Shown one piece after another: positions 27,620 to 36,700 of a stretch of 64,000 nt of DNA. A program made the position numbers and the translations under genes. Origin of the DNA: Roseovarius sp. MMSF_3281 (GTDB lineage: Bacteria; Pseudomonadota; Alphaproteobacteria; Rhodobacterales; Rhodobacteraceae). The stretch is from contig NZ_JASHIM010000002.1 in assembly GCF_030733685.1 (NCBI RefSeq), positions 62,001 to 126,000 of the forward strand, read 5' to 3'. Position 1 is the first letter of the stretch; every line of letters starts with the position of its first letter. A model generated the notes under the pieces. That model saw only the letters and a list, made by a program, of their open reading frames with translations, did not search any database and was not told the origin of the DNA.

Positions 27620-29620
27620 CTATCCGGCGATCCTTGGCCGCCCCGTGGCCTCAACCGTGATCACCGCTTCAAGGAACACCTCGCGCGCCTCCGTCTGCGC
27701 CGATTTGATGTCTTCCGCGATGCTCACTTGCACGTCCTCGGCCCCCGCTGTCGTGGCCCCGGTGCGGGCTTCATCCTCCAGCACCATGCGCAGGAACCCC
27801 ATGGCAATCTCTGCATCGGCGAAATCGCTGGGTTCCCCATCGGTATGCACCCGGAACGTGCCTTCGGCGGGGCAGGTCACCGTGCCGGTCCGCCGGATCG
27901 TAACGCGCCCGACAACCGCACCAATGGCATTGGCCACGCCCGCATGTTCCGGCAGGATCATCTTGCATCCAAGGCGCTTACCCACCGCCGGATAATAACT
28001 GGGCGCCGAGGCGCCAAGCCCCACCACCGGTACACTCAACCCGGTTTCAAGCCGCACCAAACCGCGATGCCCCTCCAGCCCGCGTTGCATCAGAACATGC
28101 CGCGCCAGATCGGCAGGCGGCAGGCCAAAATCGCTGTCTTCCTCGGAAAAAGCAGTCTCTAACAAGGCCAAACTCGTCTGCTGTGTCAGTTGATCCACGA
28201 TCATCTGCGCCATGTCGCGCGGCTCGGGGCATAGCCGCGTCCCCGCGCCCGTCCGCTTGCGCCTGATCAACTCCAGCGCCTTATGCGCGGCCTCGGCATC
28301 CCAGGCGTCCAGCCGCCCCAGAACATGCGCCGCGTCCGACGGCGTGACGCCCGACACCTGCACCAAGCCCCGCGCCACCAAGCGTTTCAGCGCCGCCGCC
28401 TCCATCCGGGTCTTGAGCACCTTGCCAAGCGGCTGCACCGCATCGCCAATCCGCTCCAAAAGCGCCGCATCACGGGGTTGCAGGCCCCCGGCCTCCATCC
28501 CCGGCACGGCGCGTACGAACCGCGTGTCATATTCGCCCGGCGCCGAGTTGCGCAGCTGTTCGTCCAGCATGGCATGCACCACGCCCGGTGCCTCCTGCGC
28601 CATCAGGCTCACCGGAACCACCCGGCGCGGGCCAAGCGTGACCCCGCCTTGCAGCCCCTCGTCGTTCACATGCACCTCGCTGTCGCCGCCAAGGCCCGTG
28701 GTGCGCATCGCCACCGCCTCGACCATGGTGCGCCACGGCCCCACCTGCGCGCCTGCCGGGTCGATCATTGGCCGCCCATCGCGCAGCACGGCCACATCCG
28801 TCGTCGTCCCGCCAATGTCCGAAACCAATGCATGATCCGCCCCGGTCATCCAGCGTGCGCCAACGATACTGGCCGCCGGGCCGCTCAGGATGGTTTCGAT
28901 GGGCTTTTCGCGGGCCTGTTCCGCCGAAATCAGCGCGCCATCGCCCCGCACCACCATCAGCGGCGCGTCGATCCCCAACTCCCTCAGCTTGCCCTCGGCT
29001 TTCTCGATCAGTCTTGCGATCATCCCGATCAGCCGTGCGTTCAGAAGCGCCGTCAGCGCCCGTTTCGGCCCGTTCAACTTGGCCGACAGGTGATGAGAAC
29101 ACGACACCGGCCGCCCCGTCACCTCGCGGATCACCTCGGCCACGCGTTGTTCATGGGCCGGGTTGCGGGTCGCGAACTGGCTCGCCACGGCATAGGCTGA
29201 TGCCTCCGGTTTAGACTCTAACCATGCCAAAAGTGCCTCTTCGTCCAGAGGCGCTGCCTCTGCCCCGGCATGGCCATGCCCGCCCGCAATCACCAGCGCC
29301 GGGTCGCCCGCCAAAACCTCCTGCAAGCCATGCGCGACCAAATCGCCCTCACGAAACCCGATATAGACCAACCCGGCCCGCCCGCCTTGCCCTTCGACAA
29401 GCGCATTGGTGGCCAAAGTGGTGGAAAGCGAGGCCATGCCGATCTGGCCCACGTCCACGCCGCTGGTCTGCAACACGGCCTCCACCGCCTTGCCGATGCC
29501 TTCGGCCAAATCGTGCCGCGTGGTCAGGGATTTCGCGCTTGCCACCACCTCCCGTTCGTCACGGATCAACACCGCGTCGGTATAGGTGCCCCCGGTATCC
29601 ACCCCCAACAGCAAAGCCAT
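27620..29620 (-). CDS. Hydantoinase A/5-oxoprolinase family protein, no partner subunit
   Basis: 666 residues. The actin-like ATPase fold is marked by LLGVDTGGTYTDAVLI at the N-terminus and VSDIGGTTTDVAVL near residue 285, as in HyuA and the N-terminal half of 5-oxoprolinase, which open lactam rings with ATP. The HyuB partner normally next door is missing, so the substrate is unknown. ATG 29620 (MALLLG) is preceded by GAGGAG; a GTG 9 bases upstream is possible. Confidence 0.88.
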   Translation of the reverse strand: MALLLGVDTGGTYTDAVLIRDEREVVASAKSLTTRHDLAEGIGKAVEAVLQTSGVDVGQIGMASLSTTLATNALVEGQGGRAGLVYIGFREGDLVAHGLQEVLAGDPALVIAGGHGHAGAEAAPLDEEALLAWLESKPEASAYAVASQFATRNPAHEQRVAEVIREVTGRPVSCSHHLSAKLNGPKRALTALLNARLIGMIARLIEKAEGKLRELGIDAPLMVVRGDGALISAEQAREKPIETILSGPAASIVGARWMTGADHALVSDIGGTTTDVAVLRDGRPMIDPAGAQVGPWRTMVEAVAMRTTGLGGDSEVHVNDEGLQGGVTLGPRRVVPVSLMAQEAPGVVHAMLDEQLRNSAPGEYDTRFVRAVPGMEAGGLQPRDAALLERIGDAVQPLGKVLKTRMEAAALKRLVARGLVQVSGVTPSDAAHVLGRLDAWDAEAAHKALELIRRKRTGAGTRLCPEPRDMAQMIVDQLTQQTSLALLETAFSEEDSDFGLPPADLARHVLMQRGLEGHRGLVRLETGLSVPVVGLGASAPSYYPAVGKRLGCKMILPEHAGVANAIGAVVGRVTIRRTGTVTCPAEGTFRVHTDGEPSDFADAEIAMGFLRMVLEDEARTGATTAGAEDVQVSIAEDIKSAQTEAREVFLEAVITVEATGRPRIAG

Positions 29621-29669
29621 GCGCGCCACTCCTCATTGCGTTCCGCACGGGTTTAGCGTGTTTCAGGGC

Positions 29670-30719
29670 CTATTCCATCCCGTTTGCGGCATGGCGCAGT
29701 CGCAGGGCCGCCCAACGCGCCGCATCCGCGACGGTGGCGTCGGGATCGTCGCACAATTCCTGCGCTACAGGCATCAATGCGGGATCACCAGAATTGCCAA
29801 TCGCATACAGCACATTGCGCACGAACCTGTCCCGCCCGATCCGCTTGATCGGGCTGCCGGAGAACCGCGCCCGAAACCCCGCATCGTCCAGCGCGGCCAG
29901 TTCCGCCAGCTTCGGCGCCTTGAGATCTTCGCGCGCATGGTACTTCACCTCGCGGGCCTCTTGGGCAAACTTGTTCCACGGGCAAACCGCCAGACAATCG
30001 TCACAGCCATAAATCCGGTTGCCCATCTTGGAACGCAATTCCTCGTCCACCGGCCCCTTATGCTCGATCGTCAGATAGGAAATACAGCGCCTTGCATCCA
30101 ACTGATACGGCGCCGGAAAGGCCTCCGTCGGGCAGATGTCCAGACAGGCCCGGCACGAGCCGCAATGGTCAATTTCCGCTGGATCAGTGTCTATTTCCAG
30201 CGTCGTAAAGACCGATCCGATGAAAAACCAACTGCCCAGCTGACGACTCACCAGGTTGGTATGCTTGCCCTGCCATCCCAACCCCGCCGCCTGCCCCAGC
30301 GGCTTTTCCGGCACAGGTGCCGTATCCACGAACACCTTCACCTCGCCGCCGGCTTCCGCAATCAACCACCGCGCCAGCCGCTTCAGCCGCTTCTTGACCG
30401 TGTCGTGATAATCCTTGTTGCGCGCATAAACCGAGATGGTCGCCAGATCCCCGCGATCCAGCGTCGCCATCGGGTCATCCTCGGGGGTATAGCTTTCACC
30501 CAACACGATGACCGATCGCGCCTCGGGCCACAGAACACTGGGATCGCCGCGCCAATGGCTCCGCTCGGCCAGCCATCCCATCTGCCCGTGATACCCCTTG
30601 TCCAGAAAATCCGCCAACCGCGGCGGCACATGCCCCACGTCCCAGGGACGACAGATGCGGCAGGCATCGAACCCTTCCTCAAGGGCGCGCGCCACCAATC
30701 TGTCCTTCAACCCGTCCAT
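29670..30719 (-). CDS. queG: Epoxyqueuosine reductase
   Basis: 349 residues. Reduces epoxyqueuosine to queuosine in tRNA using cobalamin and two [4Fe-4S] clusters. The cluster ligands are [12 protein letters not shown] and [11 protein letters not shown]. The N-terminal domain has [11 protein letters not shown] and the C-terminus has HEAT-like helices ([15 protein letters not shown]). Full length. It lies 60 bases after the glutathione S-transferase gene. Confidence 0.95.
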   Translation of the reverse strand: MDGLKDRLVARALEEGFDACRICRPWDVGHVPPRLADFLDKGYHGQMGWLAERSHWRGDPSVLWPEARSVIVLGESYTPEDDPMATLDRGDLATISVYARNKDYHDTVKKRLKRLARWLIAEAGGEVKVFVDTAPVPEKPLGQAAGLGWQGKHTNLVSRQLGSWFFIGSVFTTLEIDTDPAEIDHCGSCRACLDICPTEAFPAPYQLDARRCISYLTIEHKGPVDEELRSKMGNRIYGCDDCLAVCPWNKFAQEAREVKYHAREDLKAPKLAELAALDDAGFRARFSGSPIKRIGRDRFVRNVLYAIGNSGDPALMPVAQELCDDPDATVADAARWAALRLRHAANGME

Positions 30720-30720
30720 T

Positions 30721-30776
30721 TCATCTTTCCCGAAATACTCTGGGGGGAGGCCGCAGGCCGGGGGGCAACGCCCCCT
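30721..30776 (-). repeat. GC hairpins plus AGTATTTCGGGAAAGATGAA motif upstream of queG
   Basis: On the minus strand, two hairpins (GGGGGC/GCCCCC with loop AAC, 30761-30775; AGGCC palindrome around 30749-30759) precede AGTATTTCGGGAAAGATGAA, which runs into the queG start. I recall a similar motif following GC hairpins at many Rhodobacteraceae gene boundaries; whether it is repeated here cannot be tested in one window. It may terminate the upstream transcript. Confidence 0.45.
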
Positions 30777-30779
30777 AAC

Positions 30780-31445
30780 TCAGAAATCCAGATCGGCATA
30801 ATGCGGCGGTTGCGGGAACCCGGGCACCTGGTCGGCCAAAATCCCCCGGAACGCCGGGCGCGATTTGATCTTGGCGTACCAGTCTTTGACCGTATCACTG
30901 CGGTTCCAATCCACGTCCCGGATATAATCCAGCGAACTCAGATGCGCCGCGGCGGCAAAATCGGCCAGCGTCATCACGTCCCCGGCCAGCCACCGGCGAT
31001 GGTCCAGCAGCCACGCCATGTAATCCAGGTGGTACTTGATCGCCTTGGCCCCGGCCTTGACGTTGGTGCTGTCCGGGAACCCCTGTTTCATCACCTTCTT
31101 GTTCACCCGCTCGTACAGCAGTTTCGAGGTGACCTCGTGATGAAACTTGTCGTCGAACCACGATACCAGCCGCCGCACCTCGTAGCGCGAATCGGCGCTT
31201 TTGGGCATCAGGCTCGGCTCGGGGTATTTCTCTTCAAGGTATTCGCAAATCGCGGCACTCTCGGCCATGGTCTTGCCGTCGATCTTCAGGACCGGCACCT
31301 TGCCCGCCGGGTTACGACGCAGGAAATCGGGGTGTGCCTCCCAATACCGCTCTTCCACCAACTCGCATTCGATCTTCTTCTCGGCAAGGCTCAACCGCAC
31401 CTTGCGACAGAACGGAGACAACGGGACGTGATAGAGCTTGGCCAT
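30780..31445 (-). CDS. Glutathione S-transferase family protein
   Basis: 221 residues. An N-terminal thioredoxin fold (LYHVPLSPFCRKVRLSL; candidate catalytic Ser/Cys at residues 10-13; glutathione-binding GKVPVLKIDG and ESAAICEYLE) is followed by an alpha-helical domain (WLAGDVMTLADFAAAAHLSS, the usual N-capping box). Cytoplasmic; substrate unknown. Confidence 0.92.
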   Translation of the reverse strand: MAKLYHVPLSPFCRKVRLSLAEKKIECELVEERYWEAHPDFLRRNPAGKVPVLKIDGKTMAESAAICEYLEEKYPEPSLMPKSADSRYEVRRLVSWFDDKFHHEVTSKLLYERVNKKVMKQGFPDSTNVKAGAKAIKYHLDYMAWLLDHRRWLAGDVMTLADFAAAAHLSSLDYIRDVDWNRSDTVKDWYAKIKSRPAFRGILADQVPGFPQPPHYADLDF

Positions 31446-31564
31446 GCGTCAGTGAAACCTTGCGCGATTAAAGGGATACCCCTCCATGCCGCGAAAGCGC
31501 GCGGGTTTCAACTGTGCTTCGACCCATCTGGCGACCTCTCGGCAAGGGAACGCGCGTCCCTCAT

Positions 31565-32350
31565 TTACTCTGGTAGGAATGGAACCTGCACTCCGCGCAG
31601 GCAATGCCGCCAATACCGCCCGATAAGGTCCAGCGTTCCGTCACCCCGCGACAAGCCGTGCGAACAATTGTATTTCGCCCAAAGGCCATCACTATACCCC
31701 ACCGGCAACAGCCGCGTTTGGTCATAGCCCGCGTCCCGCACGCTTGAGACGAAAAACACCCCCCGCAATCGCTCAACCGAGGTTTCGGTTTCCGCCACAT
31801 AGTAGCGTGACAGCGCCTTGTCGCGGAGGTGGGAAAACTTGATCTCGGTTCCGATGTTCAAAGCCCCCTCGCTGAGCGACAACATCAAAAGTTCCGGGTC
31901 CTTGTAAAGAGTAGCTCGCCGTTCACCCTCGTTCAGTTCGAAACCAACACCGGGTTTTCGTGGCCCATGAAAACCGGACCAGACGACCTGTTGGACAAGA
32001 TCAAGGTTCTGATATCCGCCATCGTCATAGTCTATCTCGCGAAGGCTCATCAATTCATCAAGGCAGAGATGGGAAAAGGTGACATCAAGAAAAATAACCC
32101 CTTCGCGTGTTTCATGCAGTGCGCTGAAAAACTCTTGAAATGAGGCGAAGCCCTGGTCGCCGTAGGCGGCGACTTGATCGGCACCGCACATGTTAAAATT
32201 GGCCGAGGCATAGGGCAGCGCGCGGTCTTTCACGATCAATTCATACCCCGCCAAAATGGTTAGCAATCCACCCAGTCCAGCAAGAATAGAGCCTATTAGC
32301 CTACGCAAGGGCTGCGTTTGTTTCGGGGATGCAGGGTCGGAATCATTCAT
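31565..32350 (-). CDS. Hypothetical single-pass membrane protein
   Basis: 261 residues, not recognised. One predicted membrane segment near residues 18-40 (LIGSILAGLGGLLTILAGYEL), then a presumably periplasmic part with regular beta-like stretches (GVIFLDVTFSHLCLDELMSL) and several cysteines, two near the C-terminus (YNCSHGL, RHCLRGV). The codon pattern looks genuine and it lies in a minus-strand run. ORFs on the opposite strand are shorter and lack start signals. Confidence 0.65.
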   Translation of the reverse strand: MNDSDPASPKQTQPLRRLIGSILAGLGGLLTILAGYELIVKDRALPYASANFNMCGADQVAAYGDQGFASFQEFFSALHETREGVIFLDVTFSHLCLDELMSLREIDYDDGGYQNLDLVQQVVWSGFHGPRKPGVGFELNEGERRATLYKDPELLMLSLSEGALNIGTEIKFSHLRDKALSRYYVAETETSVERLRGVFFVSSVRDAGYDQTRLLPVGYSDGLWAKYNCSHGLSRGDGTLDLIGRYWRHCLRGVQVPFLPE

Positions 32351-32408
32351 GCTGAAAATCGTATCGAAAGGTCAATCAAACCCATCGTGGATGTTCCGCT
32401 TGGCTTTG

Positions 32409-33125
32409 TCACTCAAAACAATCCGCGCGCCCGTCCCGGCGAATGGTGGCCGCCCCATCCATGATTCCCGCCGCCCGCTTGCGCAACCAGCTTGAGGGCT
32501 TGGCCGCATTGCGCTCCTTCGGGTTGGGCAAAACGGCGGCCAATCGCGCCGCCTGCACCGGGCTCAGGGCCTCGGGGCCGATGCCAAAGTAATGCCGCGC
32601 GGCGGCTTCCACCCCGAAAATCCCTTCGTCGAACTCGGCCACGTTCAGGTAAACCTCGATGATCCGCCGCTTGGGCCAAACCGCCTCGACCAGCGGCGTA
32701 ATCGCCGCCTCCAAGGCTTTGCGCGGCCATGACCGACCATGCCAGAGATAGACGTTCTTGACCACCTGCTGGCTCAGGGTCGATGCCCCCCGGTTGCCGC
32801 CATCGGCAATCGCATTGCGAATGGCCGACATGTCGAATCCCCAGTGATTGCAGAAATTGGCGTCCTCGGCGGCCACGACCGACCGCGCCATGACCGGGGC
32901 CACCGCATCCAGGGGCACCCATTGGTGATCAACCTGTCCCAGCCGCCATTTTTCCTGCTGCATGTAATAGGTCGTGGGCGGGTTCAGCAGGCGATAACCG
33001 ATCACCGCAAGAAGCACGAAAACCGCAAAACCCAGAAACAGGCGCAACACCCACCGCCGCAACCAGCGCAGCGGTCGAAACCCGTCGGTGCGGCGTTTGG
33101 TGGATTTGCGCCTGCCCTTTGCCAT
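32409..33125 (-). CDS. mtgA: Monofunctional biosynthetic peptidoglycan transglycosylase
   Basis: 238 residues. A basic N-terminus and one membrane anchor (LRLFLGFAVFVLLAVIGYRL) precede a GT51 domain: catalytic Glu in VVAAEDANFCNHWGFD, GASTLSQQVVKN, and KRRIIEVYLNVAEF. Polymerises lipid II into glycan strands in the periplasm. Full length for MtgA. Confidence 0.95.
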   Translation of the reverse strand: MAKGRRKSTKRRTDGFRPLRWLRRWVLRLFLGFAVFVLLAVIGYRLLNPPTTYYMQQEKWRLGQVDHQWVPLDAVAPVMARSVVAAEDANFCNHWGFDMSAIRNAIADGGNRGASTLSQQVVKNVYLWHGRSWPRKALEAAITPLVEAVWPKRRIIEVYLNVAEFDEGIFGVEAAARHYFGIGPEALSPVQAARLAAVLPNPKERNAAKPSSWLRKRAAGIMDGAATIRRDGRADCFE

Positions 33126-33174
33126 CCCGCTCAGCTATAGCCTTGGCGCGGCTTTTGCAAAAGGGTCTATGCGC

Positions 33175-33675
33175 TCACTCGGTCGGTTCTGAATTCACCA
33201 GGGCACGCAATCGGGCTTCCTCGGCGTCGTCCATCGGGGATTGGATCAGCGTGCCGCGCTTGGGAAAATCGGCGATGGTCTGCATTACCGCGTCATGGTC
33301 CAGGTCACGCACCAGAAGGCACAGGGCCGAGCCGCCCGGCGGCAGGCTTTCGGCGATACGTTCCAGAAAACCGCTGTCCACGCCAGGGTCGCGGTTACGG
33401 CCCAAAAGCGCGCCCGTGGCGGCGCCCACCGCGGCCCCGGCAACCGGCGCAACGAAGGCCGCACCCAGAACCAGCCCCCAGATCGTACCGCCCAGTGTTT
33501 GCGCCAGTGGCACGTTCAGGGGCCGGTGCATGGTGGGCGTACCCTCACCATCGCGGGTGACGATGGTGGTGTCCTGCGTTTCAAGACGTTGTTCGGCGCG
33601 CAATGCCCCCAGGTGGTTATGCATTGCGAACGCGGCGTCCTTATCGTCAAAGGCGATGATGAACAGATCGGACAT
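33175..33675 (-). CDS. DUF1269-like glycine-zipper protein
   Basis: 166 residues. The N-terminal MSDLFIIAFDDKDAAFAM and the glycine/alanine-rich segment LGAAFVAPVAGAAVGAATGA (near residues 70-92) match membrane-associated DUF1269-type proteins. An acidic C-terminus follows. Role unknown. It lies 90 bases after gltB. Confidence 0.8.
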   Translation of the reverse strand: MSDLFIIAFDDKDAAFAMHNHLGALRAEQRLETQDTTIVTRDGEGTPTMHRPLNVPLAQTLGGTIWGLVLGAAFVAPVAGAAVGAATGALLGRNRDPGVDSGFLERIAESLPPGGSALCLLVRDLDHDAVMQTIADFPKRGTLIQSPMDDAEEARLRALVNSEPTE

Positions 33676-33730
33676 GGGTGGTTTTCCGGCAATGTTGCTC
33701 TTGGAAAACGCGCCGCATCCGTCAAAGTTC

Positions 33731-33756
33731 CCGCGCGGCCTGTGGTTGCCGCGCGG
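33731..33756 (-). terminator. Candidate hairpin after gltB
   Basis: Arms CCGCGCGG (33731-33738 and 33749-33756) around a 10-base loop, 10 bases past the gltB stop. No T tract follows, so termination is uncertain. Confidence 0.4.
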
Positions 33757-33765
33757 GGGAGTGTC

Positions 33766-36700
33766 TTACTCGGCCGGGATGGCACCCTCTTCAATACCCA
33801 GCGGATGCGCCAGTTTATCCAGCATTTCCTTGGGGCAGACCTGCAGGAAGTTCCCCTTTTCGATATCCCAGTATTGCAGGATTTCCTGTGCCTTGCGGCT
33901 GCCGGTTTCGGCGGCGTGGCGCTCTACCAGTTCCTCCAGCTCGGCCAGCCAATGGGCCTGTGTCACCGGGCAGGTAACAAGCGATTCCATGTTGATCAGG
34001 TTCGCCGCGGCGCCTTCTGGGTCATAAAGGTAAGCCATGCCGCCGGTCATGCCCGCGCCAAAGTTGGCCCCGATGCTGCCAAGGATCACGGCAACGCCCC
34101 CGGTCGTGTATTCACACCCGTTCGAGCCACAGCCCTCGACCACCACTTTCGCGCCCGAGTTTCGCACCGCGAAACGCTCGCCTGCGCGGCCTGCGGCGAA
34201 CAGGTAGCCACCGGTCGCGCCGTAAAGTACCGTGTTGCCGATGATCGTGTTCTCGGATGCCACAAGCGGGCTGGATTGCTGCGGGCGCACCACGATGGTG
34301 CCCCCCGACAGGCCCTTGCCGACATAGTCGTTGGCGTCGCCGCTGACCTCGATCTTCAGGCCCGGTGCCGCAAAGGCGCCCAGTGATTGCCCGGCGCTCC
34401 CCGACAGTTTCACCGTCAGGTGGTTGGGTTGCAGGTTGTTGCGCATGCCAAAGTTTTGCACGATGTGGCTCGACAGGCGGGTGCCCACCGTCCGGTGCGT
34501 GTTCTGCACCGCGTAGTGCAACTGCATCTTCTCGCCGTCCTCAAGGAAGCGTTGCGCATCGCGCACGATTTCCGCGTCCAGCGTATCGGGCACCGGGTTA
34601 CGTGGGCGATCCCGGTCATATGTGATGTCCTTGGCCCCATCCACGGTGATCAGCATCGGGTTGAGGTCCAGATCGTCCAGATGCGCCGAGCCGCGGCTGA
34701 CCTGTGTCAACAGGTCGGCCCGCCCGATCACGTCGTCCAGGCTCCGCGCGCCGATGCTGGCCAGCACTTCGCGCACTTCCTGCGCGTAGAAGGTGATCAG
34801 GTTCACAACCTTGTCGGCATTGCCGGTGAACTTGGCGCGCAGGCTTTCGTCCTGCGTGCATACGCCCACGGGGCAGGTGTTCGATTGGCACTGACGCACC
34901 ATGATACAACCCATGGCGATCAACGCGGCGGTGCCGATACCGTATTCCTCGGCCCCCATCATTGCCGCCATCACGATATCGCGCCCGGTGCGCAAACCGC
35001 CATCGGTCCGCAGGGTGATCCGATCCCGCAGCTTGTTCATCGACAGAACCTGATGCGCCTCGGTGATGCCCATCTCCCACGGCAGACCGGCATATTTGAT
35101 CGAGGTGGCCGGGCTGGCCCCCGTGCCGCCATTGTGCCCCGAAATCAGGATCACGTCGGCCTTGGCCTTGGCCACGCCGGCGGCAATCGTGCCCACGCCC
35201 GATTGCGCCACCAGTTTCACGGTAACCTTCACCGTCGGGTTGATCTGCTTGAGGTCATAGATCAGCTGCGCCAGATCCTCGATCGAATAGATATCGTGGT
35301 GCGGCGGCGGTGAAATCAGGGTCACGCCCTTGGTCGAATGGCGCAGCCGCGCGATCAGGTCGGTCACCTTCATCCCCGGCAACTGCCCGCCCTCACCGGG
35401 CTTGGCACCCTGCGCCACCTTGATCTCAAGCTCTTCGCACTGGTTCAGGTACTCGGCGGTCACGCCGAACCGGCCGCTTGCCACCTGCTTGATCTTGGCG
35501 CTGGGGTTGTCGCCATTGGGTTCCGGCACGAAATGCGCCGGGTCTTCCCCGCCTTCGCCACTGTCCGAGCGCGCACCAATCCGGTTCATCGCCACGTTCA
35601 GCGTCTTGTGCGCCTCGGGGCTAAGCGCGCCAAGGCTCATGCCCGGTGTCACGAACCGCTTGCGGATCGCGGTGACGCTTTCCACCTCTTCCAAGGGGAT
35701 CGCATCGCCCATCGGCTTGATCGCCATCAGATCACGCAGGTGAATCGGCGGATTGGCCTGCATTGCTGTCGAATAGCGTTTCCACAGCTCGTAAGAGGCA
35801 TTGTTACAGGCCATCTGCATCATATGCATCGTCTGCGCGCCCCACGCGTGGGTCTCACCGCTTTTGCGCATCTTGTAAAAGCCGCCGATCGGCAGCACAT
35901 CCTTGCCGCCTTGGAAGGCCTGTTTGTGAACCTCTTCCAACTTGCCTTGAATGCCGCTCACGCCGATGCCGCTGATCCGGCTGGTCAGGCCCGGGAAATA
36001 CTCGTTGCACATCGCCCGGCTCAGGCCCACGGCCTCGAAATTCAAACCACCGCGATAGGACGAGATCACCGAAATCCCCATCTTCGACATGATCTTCAGC
36101 AGACCCTGATCAATCGCGGTGCGGAAACGCGCGACATTCTCGGTCAGGGTGCCGTCCAGCAGGCCCCGATCAATCCGGTCGGCAAGGCTGTCTTCGGCCA
36201 GATAGGCGTTGACCACGGTCGCGCCCGCCCCGATCAGCACGGCGAAATAATGCGGGTCAATGCATTCGGCGCTGCGCACGTTCAGGCTGGTGAAGGTGCG
36301 CAGCCCCTTGCGGGTCAGGTGGCTGTGCACGGCACTGGTGGCCAGGATCATCGGCATGCCCACGCGGGTCTCGCCCAAATGCTGATCGGTCAGCACCAGA
36401 TGCCCCGCGCCGCTGCGCACGGCGTCCTCGGCCTCGGCCCGGATACGCTCAAGCCCGGCTTTCAGCGCGCTTTCGCCCGGCTCGAACGAGCAATCTATCT
36501 CAACCACGTCGCCTTGGAACTGGCGCATCAACTCGTCCCACTGGGCATTGCCCACAAAGGGGCTTTCCAGCACAAGGATCTCGGTCTGCGCGCTTGATTC
36601 ATCCAGCACGTTCTTCAGGTTGCCGAACCGCGTTTTCAGGCTCATCACCCGGAATTCGCGAAGCGAGTCGATCGGCGGGTTCGTGACCTGGCTAAAGTTC

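Noticed and set aside
31829..32143. Small plus-strand ORF of 104 residues opposite the hypothetical membrane protein gene
   Set aside because: No ribosome binding site or recognisable domain; the minus-strand frame is longer and has a membrane segment.
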